This document shows positions 32,248 through 41,884 of a stretch of DNA of 64,000 nt, piece after piece (the first letter of the stretch is position 1; every line of letters begins with the position of its first letter). Position numbers and translations under genes: made by a program. The notes under the pieces were generated by a model. That model saw only the letters and a program-made list of their open reading frames with translations, had not been told where the DNA came from and searched no databases. Source of the DNA: Sphingobacterium tabacisoli (lineage in GTDB: Bacteria; Bacteroidota; Bacteroidia; Sphingobacteriales; Sphingobacteriaceae); NCBI RefSeq assembly GCF_017908035.1, contig NZ_JAEQMU010000005.1:372001-436000 (forward strand), read 5' to 3'.

Positions 32248-33231
32248 ATGAGAGAAATTCAATTCAGAGAAGCGCTTCGTGAAGCAATGAACGAAGAAAT
32301 GCGTAAAGATGAAACTATATTTTTAATGGGTGAAGAGGTTGCTGAGTATAATGGTGCTTATAAAGTAAGCCAAGGTATGCTTGATGAATTTGGCCCAAAA
32401 CGTATTATTGACACTCCTATTGCTGAATTAGGTTTTGCTGGTATCGCCGTTGGCGCTGCAACGCATGGCTTAAAACCAGTTGTAGAGTTTATGACGTTCA
32501 ACTTCTCATTAGTCGCAATAGACCAAATAATCAACTCAGCGGCTAAAATCCGTCAAATGTCTGGCGGACAACTATCTTGCCCTATTGTTTTTCGTGGCCC
32601 TACTGGAAATGCTGGACAACTAGGAGCGCAGCACTCTCAAAACTTTGAAAACTGGTATGCAAATACTCCAGGCTTAAAGGTTGTCGTTCCCTCAAACCCA
32701 TACGATGCAAAAGGCCTTTTGAAGTCAGCCATCATTGATCCGGATCCTGTAATCTTTATGGAGTCTGAAGTTATGTACGGTGACAAAGGAATGGTTCCTG
32801 AGGAAGAATATTACTTACCTATTGGAAAAGCAAATATTATCCAAGAAGGAAGCGATGTAACGATTGTATCATTCGGAAAAATGCTCCCTAGAGTTGTTAT
32901 CCCTGCAGTAGCAGAACTAGAAAAAGAAGGACTTAGCGTCGAATTAATTGATTTACGTTCTGTACGTCCAATTGACTATACAACAATTGTAGAATCCGTT
33001 AAAAAGACAAATAGATTAGTTGTTGTGGAAGAAGCATGGCCATTGGCCTCAATCTCTTCAGAGATTTCTTTCCACGTACAAAAGAATGCTTTTGACTACC
33101 TTGACGCTCCGGTATTACGCGTTACTTCAGCAGACGTGCCATTGGCCTACGCTCCAACACTAGTAGAAGCAACTTTACCAAGTGTAGCAAAAGTAATTAA
33201 TGCTGTTAAAGAAGTTACCTACAAGAAATAA
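32248..33231 (+). CDS. pdhB: Pyruvate dehydrogenase E1 component, beta subunit
   Basis: The beta subunit of the alpha2beta2 E1 of the pyruvate dehydrogenase complex; together with alpha it decarboxylates pyruvate on thiamine diphosphate. It has 327 aa. The E1-beta blocks are MREIQFREALREAMNEEM, FLMGEEVAEYNGAYKVSQGM, RIIDTPIAELGFAGIAVGAA (cofactor-contacting Glu) and GPTGNAGQLGAQHSQNFENW. The typical C-terminal domain (VELIDLRSVRPIDYTTIV) is present. The alpha subunit and E2 genes are not adjacent; only a terminator follows. A branched-chain oxoacid E1 is a less likely alternative. Confidence 0.95.
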   Translation: MREIQFREALREAMNEEMRKDETIFLMGEEVAEYNGAYKVSQGMLDEFGPKRIIDTPIAELGFAGIAVGAATHGLKPVVEFMTFNFSLVAIDQIINSAAKIRQMSGGQLSCPIVFRGPTGNAGQLGAQHSQNFENWYANTPGLKVVVPSNPYDAKGLLKSAIIDPDPVIFMESEVMYGDKGMVPEEEYYLPIGKANIIQEGSDVTIVSFGKMLPRVVIPAVAELEKEGLSVELIDLRSVRPIDYTTIVESVKKTNRLVVVEEAWPLASISSEISFHVQKNAFDYLDAPVLRVTSADVPLAYAPTLVEATLPSVAKVINAVKEVTYKK

Positions 33232-33251
33232 CATTTAAAAAGCATATATTT

Positions 33252-33278
33252 AAAAGGAGCCTATGAGCTCCTTTTTTT
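33252..33278 (+). terminator. Terminator of pdhB
   Basis: A 9-bp stem AAAAGGAGC (33252-33260) and complement (33267-33275), 6-nt loop, ending in T7. Confidence 0.9.
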
Positions 33279-33312
33279 ATGAAATCACAACAATAAAAAA
33301 TACTTTATCTCC

Positions 33313-34068
33313 ATGAAAAAATTTTTCACCACATTATTTGTAGCCTCTACAATCGTACTAAGCGCACAGGCACAAGAGAAAATCACGTTTAAGCTAAACC
33401 CTGAAAAAGGCAAGGTCATTCCCATTGAAATGATTATGAAGTCGGACATCGAAGGTGCACAAAATATGATCATGGACATGTCTATGCGAATGAACATGAC
33501 GGCAATAGAAGTTACAGAGACAGAGGCTAAATACGAAGCTAGGTATACGCAGGTCAAGACAGACATTAACGCCGGAATAGTTACTATTTCTTATGATTCT
33601 TCCAAAGAACCTTCTAACCAAATGGAGGAGATGATGGCTACGCAGATGAAACCACTATTGGACAACACACTTAGTATCACCATGGACAGAAATGCCAAAG
33701 TTTTGGAAATGGATTTCCCGAATGTCCCAGACGAAGCTTTTGATCGGTCTAGCATCCAAGGCATGTCGATTGCCTTTCCAGATAGACCGTTATCTGTCGG
33801 AGATTCCTGGCAAAATGAAATCAGCTTAGCGCAATTAGGTGCCAAAGGAAAGAATACAAATACTTTCGCGGAGAAAACTGCTGAGGGCTATAAGATTAAT
33901 GTAGAAGGTACTTATACAGACAACACTGGCGCCACTATCGGCACATCTACTGGCTACTATATCTTACACCCAAAGACATTTTTCACCACGCATTCTGTTG
34001 TCAATACAGTTATTGAAATACAAGGAAATAAGATATCCTCTAGCATAGAACTAAAAGAAATCAATTAA
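33313..34068 (+). CDS. DUF6263 family exported protein
   Basis: A 251-aa protein with a signal peptide (MKKFFTTLFVASTIVLSAQAQ). The mature part is beta-rich, with a methionine-rich central segment (NMIMDMSMRMNMTAIEV) and the features RPLSVGDSWQNEISLAQLG and GYYILHPKTFFTTHSVVN, which I associate with DUF6263. It has no known function and is probably periplasmic. It is monocistronic, between two strong terminators. Confidence 0.85.
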   Translation: MKKFFTTLFVASTIVLSAQAQEKITFKLNPEKGKVIPIEMIMKSDIEGAQNMIMDMSMRMNMTAIEVTETEAKYEARYTQVKTDINAGIVTISYDSSKEPSNQMEEMMATQMKPLLDNTLSITMDRNAKVLEMDFPNVPDEAFDRSSIQGMSIAFPDRPLSVGDSWQNEISLAQLGAKGKNTNTFAEKTAEGYKINVEGTYTDNTGATIGTSTGYYILHPKTFFTTHSVVNTVIEIQGNKISSSIELKEIN

Positions 34069-34102
34069 AATAAAAGCCCACTCGAGAGTGGGCTTTTATT
34101 TT
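34067..34102. terminator. Bidirectional terminator between convergent DUF6263 gene and gcvH
   Basis: A 16-bp perfect stem (34067-34082 with 34087-34102, 4-nt loop, core AAGCCCACT) with T-rich flanks on both strands. It overlaps the last bases of the DUF6263 gene. Confidence 0.92.
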
Positions 34103-34122
34103 AATCATTTATGAAATCAAGA

Positions 34123-34503
34123 TTATGCGTTGATCTCAGATTTATATCCTTCGGCAGTCAACAAGGAATCAACATCAGCCGTGTTCGCTATTTTAACGCG
34201 AATAATCCACCCGTCACCGTATGGATCTGTGTTTACTAATTCTGGAGAAGCATCAATTGCATCATTTACAGCCAAAACGGTTGAGTTCATTGGCATAAAT
34301 AAGTCAGATACAGTTTTTACTGCTTCGATAGTACCGAAAACTTCGTTTGCAGCCACTTCTTCTCCGACAGTGTTAATATCAACAAAAACAATATCACCTA
34401 ACTCACGCTGAGCAAAGTCTGTAATACCGATTACGGCTTCATCGCCTTCTACACGAATCCATTCATGATCCTTTGTGTATTTCAATTCTGCTGGAAAATT
34501 CAT
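34123..34503 (-). CDS. gcvH: Glycine cleavage system H protein
   Basis: The lipoyl carrier shuttling the aminomethyl group between GcvP and GcvT. From the ATG at 34503 (MNFPAELKYTKDHEWIRVEG) it has 126 aa, the usual size; the open frame up to 34551 adds MVMSIVNDIFEKKEEK, which is not part of the fold. The lipoylation lysine is K63 in GTIEAVKTVSDLFMP. gcvP lies about 26 kb downstream in this window; gcvT is not seen. It is divergent from anmK, with only 73 nt between their start codons. Confidence 0.96.
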   Translation of the reverse strand: MNFPAELKYTKDHEWIRVEGDEAVIGITDFAQRELGDIVFVDINTVGEEVAANEVFGTIEAVKTVSDLFMPMNSTVLAVNDAIDASPELVNTDPYGDGWIIRVKIANTADVDSLLTAEGYKSEINA

Positions 34504-34576
34504 TTTTTCTTCTTTTTTTTCAAAAATATCATTAACAATTGACATTACCAAAAGCGAATATGTGTATTTTTAGAAT

Positions 34577-35773
34577 ATGAATGGTCAAATTGAAAAGCTT
34601 TACGAAATAAGCAAAAAAGACAGTCGATTAATCATTGGGCTTATGTCAGGCACGTCATTAGACGGTCTAGATATTGCGCTTTGCAAGATAGAAGGAAGTG
34701 GACTCAGCACCTCGTTAAAGCTTCTTCATTTCGATACCCTGTCCTACCAAGATGAATTCAGAAATAACATACGCAGGATCTTTGCTAAAAAGGAGATAAA
34801 CCAACAAGACTTTTCAGGTATTAATCCCTATGTAGCACTCGTACATGCATCTTTAGTGAATAATGCGCTTAAAAATTGGGGGATCGCTCCTCAAGACATT
34901 GACTTGATTGCGAGCCACGGACAGACAGTTTATCACGCTCCTCAAATATTAACTAAGAACCCGGATCTACCTAATAGTACACTTCAGATCGGAGATGGAG
35001 ACCATATCGCTGTACACACCGGAATCATCACGGTATCAGATTTTCGTCAAAAACATATTGCGGCGGGTGGCGAAGGAGCTCCTCTGGCAGCATACGGTGA
35101 CCTCCTACTGTTCACTGATACCGTAGAAAATAGAGTTCTACTTAATATAGGGGGAATTTCAAACTTCACCTTTCTCCCTCAAAAAGGCTCTAGCACGAAA
35201 GCTTTTGCTACTGATTTAGGCCCTGGAAACACCTTGATGAACCAATACATGTTTCAACATTTTGGCACTGAGATGGATCTGGATGCCAAGGTCGCTCACA
35301 CAGGCACTGTCAATCAAGTATTGCTAAAAGAGCTACTACAAGAAGATTTTCTTAAGTTAGCATTTCCTAAGACCACTGGTCCCGAACTATTTAATCTAAG
35401 CTATTTACAGCAGAAACAAGTGGCAACAAATTCACAGGCTCTTGCACCACAAGATGTAATGGCTACACTGAATATGTTTTCAGCAGAGGCTATTGTACAA
35501 GGCATAGAAGCGGTGACACAGGGCATGGAAAACATAGCCGTGTATGTAAGTGGAGGCGGTCTTCATAACCCCTTATTAATGGCTAATATCCGAGCAGGGC
35601 TTCCCTCGGTTAAAGTTACTTCTATTGATGAGATCGACATGAACCCAGATGCCAAAGAAGCCTGTCTCTTTGCTGTATTAGCAAATGAAGCCGTAGCAGG
35701 CAATCCAGAAAATGTAGCTGGATTGAAAGACTCCCCTGCTGTATGTATGGGCAAGGTTAGTTTCCCATTTTAA
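34577..35773 (+). CDS. anmK: Anhydro-N-acetylmuramic acid kinase
   Basis: Phosphorylates anhydroMurNAc from recycled peptidoglycan to MurNAc-6-phosphate. It has 398 aa. The family start IIGLMSGTSLDGLDIALCKI is preceded by a 20-residue extension. Further blocks: IASHGQTVYHAP, LQIGDGDHIAVHTGI, VSDFRQKHIAAGGEGAPLAA and ATDLGPGNTLMNQY; the C-terminus has VYVSGGGLHNPLLM. It fits with the exported amidase and glucosaminidases in the window, which would generate recyclable fragments. Confidence 0.95.
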   Translation: MNGQIEKLYEISKKDSRLIIGLMSGTSLDGLDIALCKIEGSGLSTSLKLLHFDTLSYQDEFRNNIRRIFAKKEINQQDFSGINPYVALVHASLVNNALKNWGIAPQDIDLIASHGQTVYHAPQILTKNPDLPNSTLQIGDGDHIAVHTGIITVSDFRQKHIAAGGEGAPLAAYGDLLLFTDTVENRVLLNIGGISNFTFLPQKGSSTKAFATDLGPGNTLMNQYMFQHFGTEMDLDAKVAHTGTVNQVLLKELLQEDFLKLAFPKTTGPELFNLSYLQQKQVATNSQALAPQDVMATLNMFSAEAIVQGIEAVTQGMENIAVYVSGGGLHNPLLMANIRAGLPSVKVTSIDEIDMNPDAKEACLFAVLANEAVAGNPENVAGLKDSPAVCMGKVSFPF

Positions 35774-36438
35774 GATTCTATATCGATGGCTTCCTGAATG
35801 AATTTTTTAAGTGGATAGATACGCTTACATATATCAACAACGGCATTTATCGAATCTGCCTTAGTAATTTCAGAATCCGTCAGAGACTCATGTATGATAA
35901 AGCTCTTTAGTTTAAGCACTTCAATATTCGGATCCTCTGCAGTATACCCTGCAGGGGGTCTGCTTAATTTATCCTCTTGAGACAGGTCTGAAACTGTCCA
36001 CTGCCCTGCTTGCAACGCTTTATTCAGCAGCTCATAATTGTAATCAATTTCTTGACGGATTGCGTCTAGGTGTTCTTTTTTGGGCCTCCAGTATCCCGCT
36101 GCCATAAAAGAATTATTAGGCTCGATATGTATATAATATTCCGGCCCATCAAGCTTCCGCCCGTCTATAGAAATACCTGCTGCTAGCCAAGATTTATAAG
36201 GAGATTTATCTTTCGAAAAGCGCACATCTCTGTAGATCCTAAACATACATTTCGATGCTTTAATATCAGTGTTAATCAACGGATCAAATTTCGACAGCTC
36301 CACAATCAGTCTCTCAATAAAAGCCTTTACATCGGCAAGTGCCTCGTCATAGCGTTCTTTATTCGCCTGAAACCATTCTCTGGTATTATTTCGTGCAAGG
36401 TCTGCTAGAAATTCAAGTGTAGAAGTCGAAATATTCAT
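35770..36438 (-). CDS. DUF2461 domain-containing protein
   Basis: A 222-aa cytoplasmic protein of the TIGR02453/DUF2461 family. Conserved blocks: LADLARNNTREWFQANKERY, KASKCMFRIYRDVRFSKDKS, YYIHIEPNNSFMAAGYWRPK and the C-terminal LKSFIIHESLTDSEI. The function of the family is not established. Its stop overlaps the convergent anmK stop by 4 nt, and it begins 2 nt after cdsA on the same strand. Confidence 0.92.
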   Translation of the reverse strand: MNISTSTLEFLADLARNNTREWFQANKERYDEALADVKAFIERLIVELSKFDPLINTDIKASKCMFRIYRDVRFSKDKSPYKSWLAAGISIDGRKLDGPEYYIHIEPNNSFMAAGYWRPKKEHLDAIRQEIDYNYELLNKALQAGQWTVSDLSQEDKLSRPPAGYTAEDPNIEVLKLKSFIIHESLTDSEITKADSINAVVDICKRIYPLKKFIQEAIDIES

Positions 36439-36440
36439 AG

Positions 36441-37241
36441 TTATGCTATCATTAATAAAAACAAAAATACCAAAGGAGCTGCCATTAAAAGTCCATCAAA
36501 CCGATCTAACAATCCGCCATGCCCCGGAAGTATATGACCCGAATCTTTTACACCTAGACTACGTTTTAACATGGACTCCACAAGGTCACCCAAAGTACCA
36601 AATACACCGATAATAAGTGCCATGCTCGCCCATTCCCATTTTGTCAAAGAACCAAAATACTGCTCTAGATTAAAAGCAATAGCGACTGCAAATAGGACGC
36701 CACCGATAAATCCTTCCCATGTTTTATTAGGCGATATCCGCTCGAATAACTTGCGTTTGCCAAAACTTCTTCCAGCAAGATAGGCTCCTGTATCATTTGA
36801 CCAGAGAATCAAAAGAAAACCGAGTGGTATATAGTAATTAAAGTTCCCTTTTATAAATCCCAAAGCTAGAAAAAACAGGAATGGAATTCCGGCATAAGTA
36901 ATTCCCAATAGGGTATAACCAATATCATTAAAGGGAAGTGCCCTTTTTTGGAATAACGCCAAGATAAACATTAAAGAGAAAAATGGAATAAATAACCATA
37001 CCTTGATAAACGGGATCACTCCCAAACAATGTAAAGCAATAAGACCACTCAAAACAGCAAATGCAAGTATTCCTAGAAAAATCATGGGTTTTACTTCTTC
37101 CTTACGGACTATCCCATAAAATTCATATAAACACCAAAGGCCCAGTAATGAGAAGAAGGAAACAAAAACAACTTGTCCCAACAGATGCGCACCGATCAAT
37201 ACGGCTATAAAAAAAAATCCAGTAATAGCTCTAGTTAACAT
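36441..37241 (-). CDS. cdsA: Phosphatidate cytidylyltransferase
   Basis: Makes CDP-diacylglycerol from CTP and phosphatidic acid, the branch point of phospholipid synthesis. It has 266 aa with about eight transmembrane helices. The cytosolic catalytic signature is complete near the C-terminus: SNDTGAYLAGRSFGKRKLFE, SPNKTWEGFIGG, and GDLVESMLKRSLGVKDSGHI with GHGGLLDRFDG. The start overlaps the DUF2007 gene by 11 nt, so both are in one operon with the CPBP protease gene. Confidence 0.95.
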   Translation of the reverse strand: MLTRAITGFFFIAVLIGAHLLGQVVFVSFFSLLGLWCLYEFYGIVRKEEVKPMIFLGILAFAVLSGLIALHCLGVIPFIKVWLFIPFFSLMFILALFQKRALPFNDIGYTLLGITYAGIPFLFFLALGFIKGNFNYYIPLGFLLILWSNDTGAYLAGRSFGKRKLFERISPNKTWEGFIGGVLFAVAIAFNLEQYFGSLTKWEWASMALIIGVFGTLGDLVESMLKRSLGVKDSGHILPGHGGLLDRFDGLLMAAPLVFLFLLMIA

Positions 37242-37461
37242 CCTCCGCCCCTATATTATTCTCTTCATTATCCTTAATTAATCGCAATGCTTCTTGTTCC
37301 ATATCCTCATGAACATAAAGTTCAATCTTTCCAAACAGATAAGACGAATCTTGCTTGTTCAATAGCACTGAATGTACACCATTCCCTTCCAACATCTGTT
37401 TTACGATCTCCGCTTCAATAGCGCTGTTATATACTTGTATTTTTTTCCAATCTTTCTCCAT
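37231..37461 (-). CDS. DUF2007 domain-containing protein
   Basis: A 76-aa cytoplasmic protein: MEKDWKKIQVYNSAIEAEIV, KQMLEGNGVHSVLLNKQDSS and IELYVHEDMEQEALRLIKD form the compact ferredoxin-like DUF2007 fold (putative signal-transducing/PII-like small domain). It overlaps both its neighbours (35 nt with the CPBP gene, 11 nt with cdsA), so translation is probably coupled across all three. Confidence 0.9.
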   Translation of the reverse strand: MEKDWKKIQVYNSAIEAEIVKQMLEGNGVHSVLLNKQDSSYLFGKIELYVHEDMEQEALRLIKDNEENNIGAEDVN

Positions 37462-38374
37462 TAGCTTGCTTTTGTTTTGAAATTTTATAAAACCAGATTC
37501 CTAAGAGTATCGTTAAAATAAAGCCTCCAATATACACAAATATTGAATAGCTATCGTATGACTGTAGTTCGGCGTATGTTTTCCCTTGCCTAGTATATAC
37601 AAATGCCAAGACCGCCACTGTCGCATTATTCACGAAATGAGCCAGTATAGGTATCCAAATATTCTGTGTCCACACAAACATATAACCAAAGAACACACCT
37701 AGGATCATCCTAGGGAAAAATCCGAAGAACTGCACATGTATTGCACTAAAGATAATAGCGGAAAGCCACACAGTAATATGATAATTCTTAACGAGGCGCT
37801 GTATAATATGCATTAACGAACCTCTGAAATAATATTCCTCAGCAATTGCTGGCATAACGGCCATTACGACAACATTTACTAGGAGCAACTCCCATCGATC
37901 TATCATCACAATCCGTTCAGTCAAACTAGCCATATTATCCTCTTGCAATCGCATCCAGGTCTCTACCCCTTTCAAACTATCTGGAAACGTCATCTGTGCA
38001 TTTGCATCCCCTATCAGTTGCATGATTGGACCGAATGCAAACAGCAGTGCAACGGCAATCAAATAGGTTATCCCATTTTTTTTATTCTCTGCAGGAAAAT
38101 AATTAAAATAGGGCTCTAACCTTTGTAGGATAAAAGCAGGCAATAAAAACGTACCGAAAGAACTAGCGATCAATAGTGCATACAAAAAGAAAGGGCGATT
38201 GGAAAAGGAGGACAAACCGCCTTCATTCTGCAGCACTTCTGTCAGCCCCCGGTCGGAGATAACGCCCAACAGAAGGATTATGAACTGAACTCCCACACTA
38301 CAAGCCAGCGTCAATACCAACAAAATAAGGAGCGAACTCCATGGGCTATTTGGTTTGCCAAGATATTGATTCAT
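37427..38374 (-). CDS. CPBP family intramembrane glutamic endopeptidase
   Basis: A 315-aa polytopic membrane protein with about eight transmembrane helices. The CPBP (Rce1/Abi) motifs are clear: EEYYFRGSLMHII (EExxxR with the catalytic Glu pair), FSAIHVQFFGFFPRM (FxxxH) and LAHFVNNATVAV (HxxxN/D). The substrate is unknown; relatives process prenylated proteins or bacteriocin-type peptides, or act in immunity. It heads a coupled operon with DUF2007 and cdsA. Confidence 0.93.
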   Translation of the reverse strand: MNQYLGKPNSPWSSLLILLVLTLACSVGVQFIILLLGVISDRGLTEVLQNEGGLSSFSNRPFFLYALLIASSFGTFLLPAFILQRLEPYFNYFPAENKKNGITYLIAVALLFAFGPIMQLIGDANAQMTFPDSLKGVETWMRLQEDNMASLTERIVMIDRWELLLVNVVVMAVMPAIAEEYYFRGSLMHIIQRLVKNYHITVWLSAIIFSAIHVQFFGFFPRMILGVFFGYMFVWTQNIWIPILAHFVNNATVAVLAFVYTRQGKTYAELQSYDSYSIFVYIGGFILTILLGIWFYKISKQKQANGERLEKNTSI

Positions 38375-38404
38375 GCGCTAAAGTTACTTAATATTTAGAA
38401 TAAC

Positions 38405-38427
38405 AAAAGGGGGCCTAGCCCCCTTTT
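38405..38427 (-). terminator. Terminator of the tricorn-like protease gene
   Basis: A 9-bp stem AAAAGGGGG (38405-38413) and complement (38419-38427), loop of 5 nt. On the minus strand it follows the protease stop by 7 nt and ends in TTTTGTTATT. Confidence 0.85.
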
Positions 38428-38434
38428 AGTAATT

Positions 38435-41400
38435 TTAATTGACACGAATCGGATCCGCGGGTTTCCTTACCTGTTGATAAGGATAGGTCTTCATCTCCTC
38501 TAAAAGAAGTTTAACTGTTCGTTCTAACTGAGGATCTCTTCCTTCCAATAAATCTTTAGGCATCTGCTCTACAAAGATATCCGGCGCCACACCTTCGTTT
38601 TCGATAATATAGTTACCATTCAAATCATATACGCCAAAGTTTGGAGAGGTAATACTTCCTCCGTCCAACAATGGTGGATATCCCGAAATACCAACCAATA
38701 TACCCATGGTAGTACGACCTACTAACTTACCTAATCCTTTAAATCGGAACATGTATGGCATCATATCACCTCCGGACCCAGCATTTTCATTGATAATCAT
38801 CGCTTTTGGTCCATAGATACCATTGCCTGGTGTCGTAAATGATTTGCCATCGCGAATCCCCCAACCTGCGATAAGCTCTCTTGACAACAGATCTATAACA
38901 TAATCTGCCACAGAGCCACCACCGTTGTTCCGCTCATCGATCAACAATGCTTTCTTGTCCATTTGAGAGAAATAATATCTATTGAAGTTACTATAACCTT
39001 CCTGTCCGGTATTAGGCATATATACATAGGCAATCTGTCCGTCGCTAAGTTGATCCACTTTCTTTCTATTAGATTCAACCCAGTCCATGCTTCTCAATCC
39101 CATTTCATTCTGGAAAGAAATCGGATTGACAATCACATCTCGGCCACCTTCATACGAAGGTTTCGTATTAATTTTCAACACCACCTGTTTACCGACTTTA
39201 TTTTCCAGCAACTTGTAAAGACTCACATCTGCAGTCAATTTTACACCATCTACTGCTACGATATAGCTCCCCTCTTTGACGTTCAGGCCTGGCTCAGCCA
39301 AAGGCGCTTTGAATGAAGGATTCCAATCTAAACGTGTAAATATTTTATTGATTTTATAATATCCATTTACCAACTCTAGATCTGCACCTAGTGCCCCTGT
39401 ACTTACTGAAGGCGAGGACGGTTGATCCCCAGGATAAATATAGGCATGCCCTACAACCAACTCACCCATCATTTCGTTCAATAGGTACCCTAAGTCCGAA
39501 CGGTGGCTTACATATGGTAAGAATTTCTCATATTTCGCTTTTACAGCTTCCCAGTTCGCACCATGCATATTCTCTACATAGAAGAAATCTTTTTGCATAG
39601 CCCACACCTCATTAAAGATCTGATTCCACTCTGCTACGGGGTCAACTTCAAATTTGAAGTTGTCAATATTCACCTTTCCAGCACCTGGAGCGGGCTTTTG
39701 CCCAGCATTGACAATGAAATAGTCTCTCCCAGTGGTATACATCATTTTTTTACCATCTGCACTGATACAGAAAGCACGCGCATTGTCCACCAGCGATTTG
39801 TCTTCCATCTTCGTCAGATCAAATGCACCAATTGTACCACCGCGCTGATAGGTCAATGTATTTTCAACATTTCCATCCAATCTATAGTACCCAACAGGTA
39901 AAGGAAGAGCTACAATACGATTATTGATATCATCAAAATCTACTTCCAGTTTCTTTTCTACAGGTTTTGCAGGCTGTTTAGCCTCTTCCTTAGCAGGAGC
40001 TTTCTTTTTACTATCTTTCTTCTCTGCTACTTTTTCTTCTTTCTTCGGCTCTTCAACTTTATCCTCTTTCACCGTCTCTTCATCACTTTCGTTTTTAAAC
40101 AAAGAAGGTGTTTTCTTCGATAGGATAAAAGCATATACATTAAACTGTGGGTTACGTTCATACGCAGACATGTGCAATCCTGAATTTGTCAACCCTGTAT
40201 TCGTACTAGCTATAAAGAAAAGGTATTTACCATCTTTACTGAAAGCCGGCTGTGCGACAGCACTCATTCCATCTGTTACTTGATGTGACTGCTTTGTTGC
40301 AATATTATACATGAATACTGCGCGTACACCATTGTTAAGACTCTTGACATACGCGATCCAGTTTGAATCGAAAGACCAAGATGGCTCAAAGTGATTACGT
40401 GTACGCCCTGTGATAGAAGCTAATTTATCAGAATCGACCAGCACAACATTTTTCGTCACGACATCGACATAATAAAGATTAAGGTGTGCGTCATTAAAAA
40501 ACAACTTCTTACTATCTGGAGACCATGTCGGCTCGAAGTAATACATTCCAGCCCCTAGGTCAATATAAGTAGGCTCATCTGCAGCCTTCTGATCACGGAG
40601 TACCAGCTGGTACTTTCCGCTTTTGTCTGACAAGTAAGACACCCACTTACCATTTGGTGACCAAGAAGGAAATTTCTCATGGCTACCTACCGAGTTAGAG
40701 ATATTTCTTGCGTCACCTTTTTCTTTAGGTACAGATATGATCTCACCTCTACTTTCGAACAACGCACGTTGTCCTGTAGGCGAAATATCGAAGCTACGTA
40801 TATCCGCTCTAAGGTCTACATATTTCGAGCGCTTAAACATAGGGTCGGCAGCGACCGATATTTTTAGCGTATTTACATTCTTTGTACCTAAATCCATAAT
40901 GTGGACCTGGCCATCGTATTCGAATGTCAACTCGTTACCAAACCCTTGTAAAGTACGTACATCATAATCTTTATAGTTAGTCAGCTTTTCAATCTTCTTA
41001 GATTTTGTATCATAACTATAGATATTGACAATTTTATCCCTATCAGACAAGAAATAAATTTTAGAGCCTAACCATAGAGGCTTGACATCATTACAATTCT
41101 CTCCTGGGATTACTTCTACATTTTTGGTCTTGGTATCGAACACCCATATAGACGGCATACCACCACCACGATAGCGCTTGAAAGCTACACGATCACGTTC
41201 CGTAGGATCAGAGTTCTTGATATAAGCCCAGTAGCGTCCATCTTCAGATGGCGTACCCTGATAGGCTTCAGGCATCGTCAGAGGAGTTGCATTCTCAACT
41301 GTTAATTTTGTTTTATAGAGTCTAGCCCCTAGTGAGTATTGGAACTCACGTGTAGTCTGGAAATATACTTCTTCATTATTCAACCAACCTCGAACGAGAT

Positions 41401-41734
41401 CCGCGGCAGGGTGAAAAGTAATACGTTTTGGTTCTCCCCCTTCTACAGGAATGGTATACACATCTGTATTACCATCATAATTCCCTGTAAAAGCAATTTG
41501 TTTACCATCAGGAGAAAACATGGGGTTCATCTCGACACCAGGATTAGTGGTCAATCGACGCGGGTTCTGTCCGTTCTTATCAGCGATCCAAATATCACCT
41601 CCATAGACAAATGTGACATGTGTCTTACTAATACTAGGATTACGCAGCAATAATGTTTCTTGCTGGGCATGAGCAGCAGAGAGACTTCCAACAGCCAATG
41701 CTATACTCAGAAAATTAGAGACTTTTTTAAACAT
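38435..41734 (-). CDS. Tricorn-like S41 protease, exported
   Basis: A 1099-aa periplasmic protease from the ATG at 41734 (signal peptide MFKKVSNFLSIALAVGSLSAAHAQ); a Met 10 codons upstream is disfavoured. Domains: a WD40/TolB-like beta-propeller (NPRRLTTNPGVEMNPMFSPD) and a second propeller (HEKFPSWSPNGKWVSYLSDK); a Lys/Glu/Ala-rich linker at about 545-600; the tricorn C1 domain (EVWAMQKDFFYVENMHGANW, with GHAYIY); a PDZ domain (NVKEGSYIVAVDGVKLT); and the S41 catalytic domain with the nucleophile Ser in NENAGSGGDMMPYMF. The archaeal tricorn is cytosolic; the signal peptide here makes it an exported peptidase. It is monocistronic. Confidence 0.94.
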   Translation of the reverse strand: MFKKVSNFLSIALAVGSLSAAHAQQETLLLRNPSISKTHVTFVYGGDIWIADKNGQNPRRLTTNPGVEMNPMFSPDGKQIAFTGNYDGNTDVYTIPVEGGEPKRITFHPAADLVRGWLNNEEVYFQTTREFQYSLGARLYKTKLTVENATPLTMPEAYQGTPSEDGRYWAYIKNSDPTERDRVAFKRYRGGGMPSIWVFDTKTKNVEVIPGENCNDVKPLWLGSKIYFLSDRDKIVNIYSYDTKSKKIEKLTNYKDYDVRTLQGFGNELTFEYDGQVHIMDLGTKNVNTLKISVAADPMFKRSKYVDLRADIRSFDISPTGQRALFESRGEIISVPKEKGDARNISNSVGSHEKFPSWSPNGKWVSYLSDKSGKYQLVLRDQKAADEPTYIDLGAGMYYFEPTWSPDSKKLFFNDAHLNLYYVDVVTKNVVLVDSDKLASITGRTRNHFEPSWSFDSNWIAYVKSLNNGVRAVFMYNIATKQSHQVTDGMSAVAQPAFSKDGKYLFFIASTNTGLTNSGLHMSAYERNPQFNVYAFILSKKTPSLFKNESDEETVKEDKVEEPKKEEKVAEKKDSKKKAPAKEEAKQPAKPVEKKLEVDFDDINNRIVALPLPVGYYRLDGNVENTLTYQRGGTIGAFDLTKMEDKSLVDNARAFCISADGKKMMYTTGRDYFIVNAGQKPAPGAGKVNIDNFKFEVDPVAEWNQIFNEVWAMQKDFFYVENMHGANWEAVKAKYEKFLPYVSHRSDLGYLLNEMMGELVVGHAYIYPGDQPSSPSVSTGALGADLELVNGYYKINKIFTRLDWNPSFKAPLAEPGLNVKEGSYIVAVDGVKLTADVSLYKLLENKVGKQVVLKINTKPSYEGGRDVIVNPISFQNEMGLRSMDWVESNRKKVDQLSDGQIAYVYMPNTGQEGYSNFNRYYFSQMDKKALLIDERNNGGGSVADYVIDLLSRELIAGWGIRDGKSFTTPGNGIYGPKAMIINENAGSGGDMMPYMFRFKGLGKLVGRTTMGILVGISGYPPLLDGGSITSPNFGVYDLNGNYIIENEGVAPDIFVEQMPKDLLEGRDPQLERTVKLLLEEMKTYPYQQVRKPADPIRVN

Positions 41735-41761
41735 AAAGATATTTTCAAGGTTATTGAATGG

Positions 41762-41769
41762 CAAATATA
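41762..41769 (-). promoter_or_regulatory. Putative -7 box (TATATTTG) of the tricorn-like gene
   Basis: TATATTTG on the minus strand (41769 to 41762), 27 nt before the ATG at 41734. No clear -33 element. Confidence 0.5.
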
Positions 41770-41830
41770 TTTGATTTTAGCTGAAGAACAGGATTATATC
41801 TAAGTTGTTGCAATTAAATGGCGATTGGAA

Positions 41831-41861
41831 TAAAAAAAAGGCTGTTCGTTTTGAACAGCCT
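41831..41861 (-). terminator. Terminator of the zinc-ribbon/Nif3 operon
   Basis: On the minus strand AGGCTGTTC, a 5-nt loop and its complement (41839-41847 with 41853-41861), then T8. Confidence 0.9.
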
Positions 41862-41884
41862 CTACTTATATTTTCTTGTCTGAA

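Noticed and set aside
39563..39901. Plus-strand frames of 110-119 aa opposite the tricorn-like gene
   Set aside because: They are antisense to a well-supported multi-domain protease and look like translated shadows.
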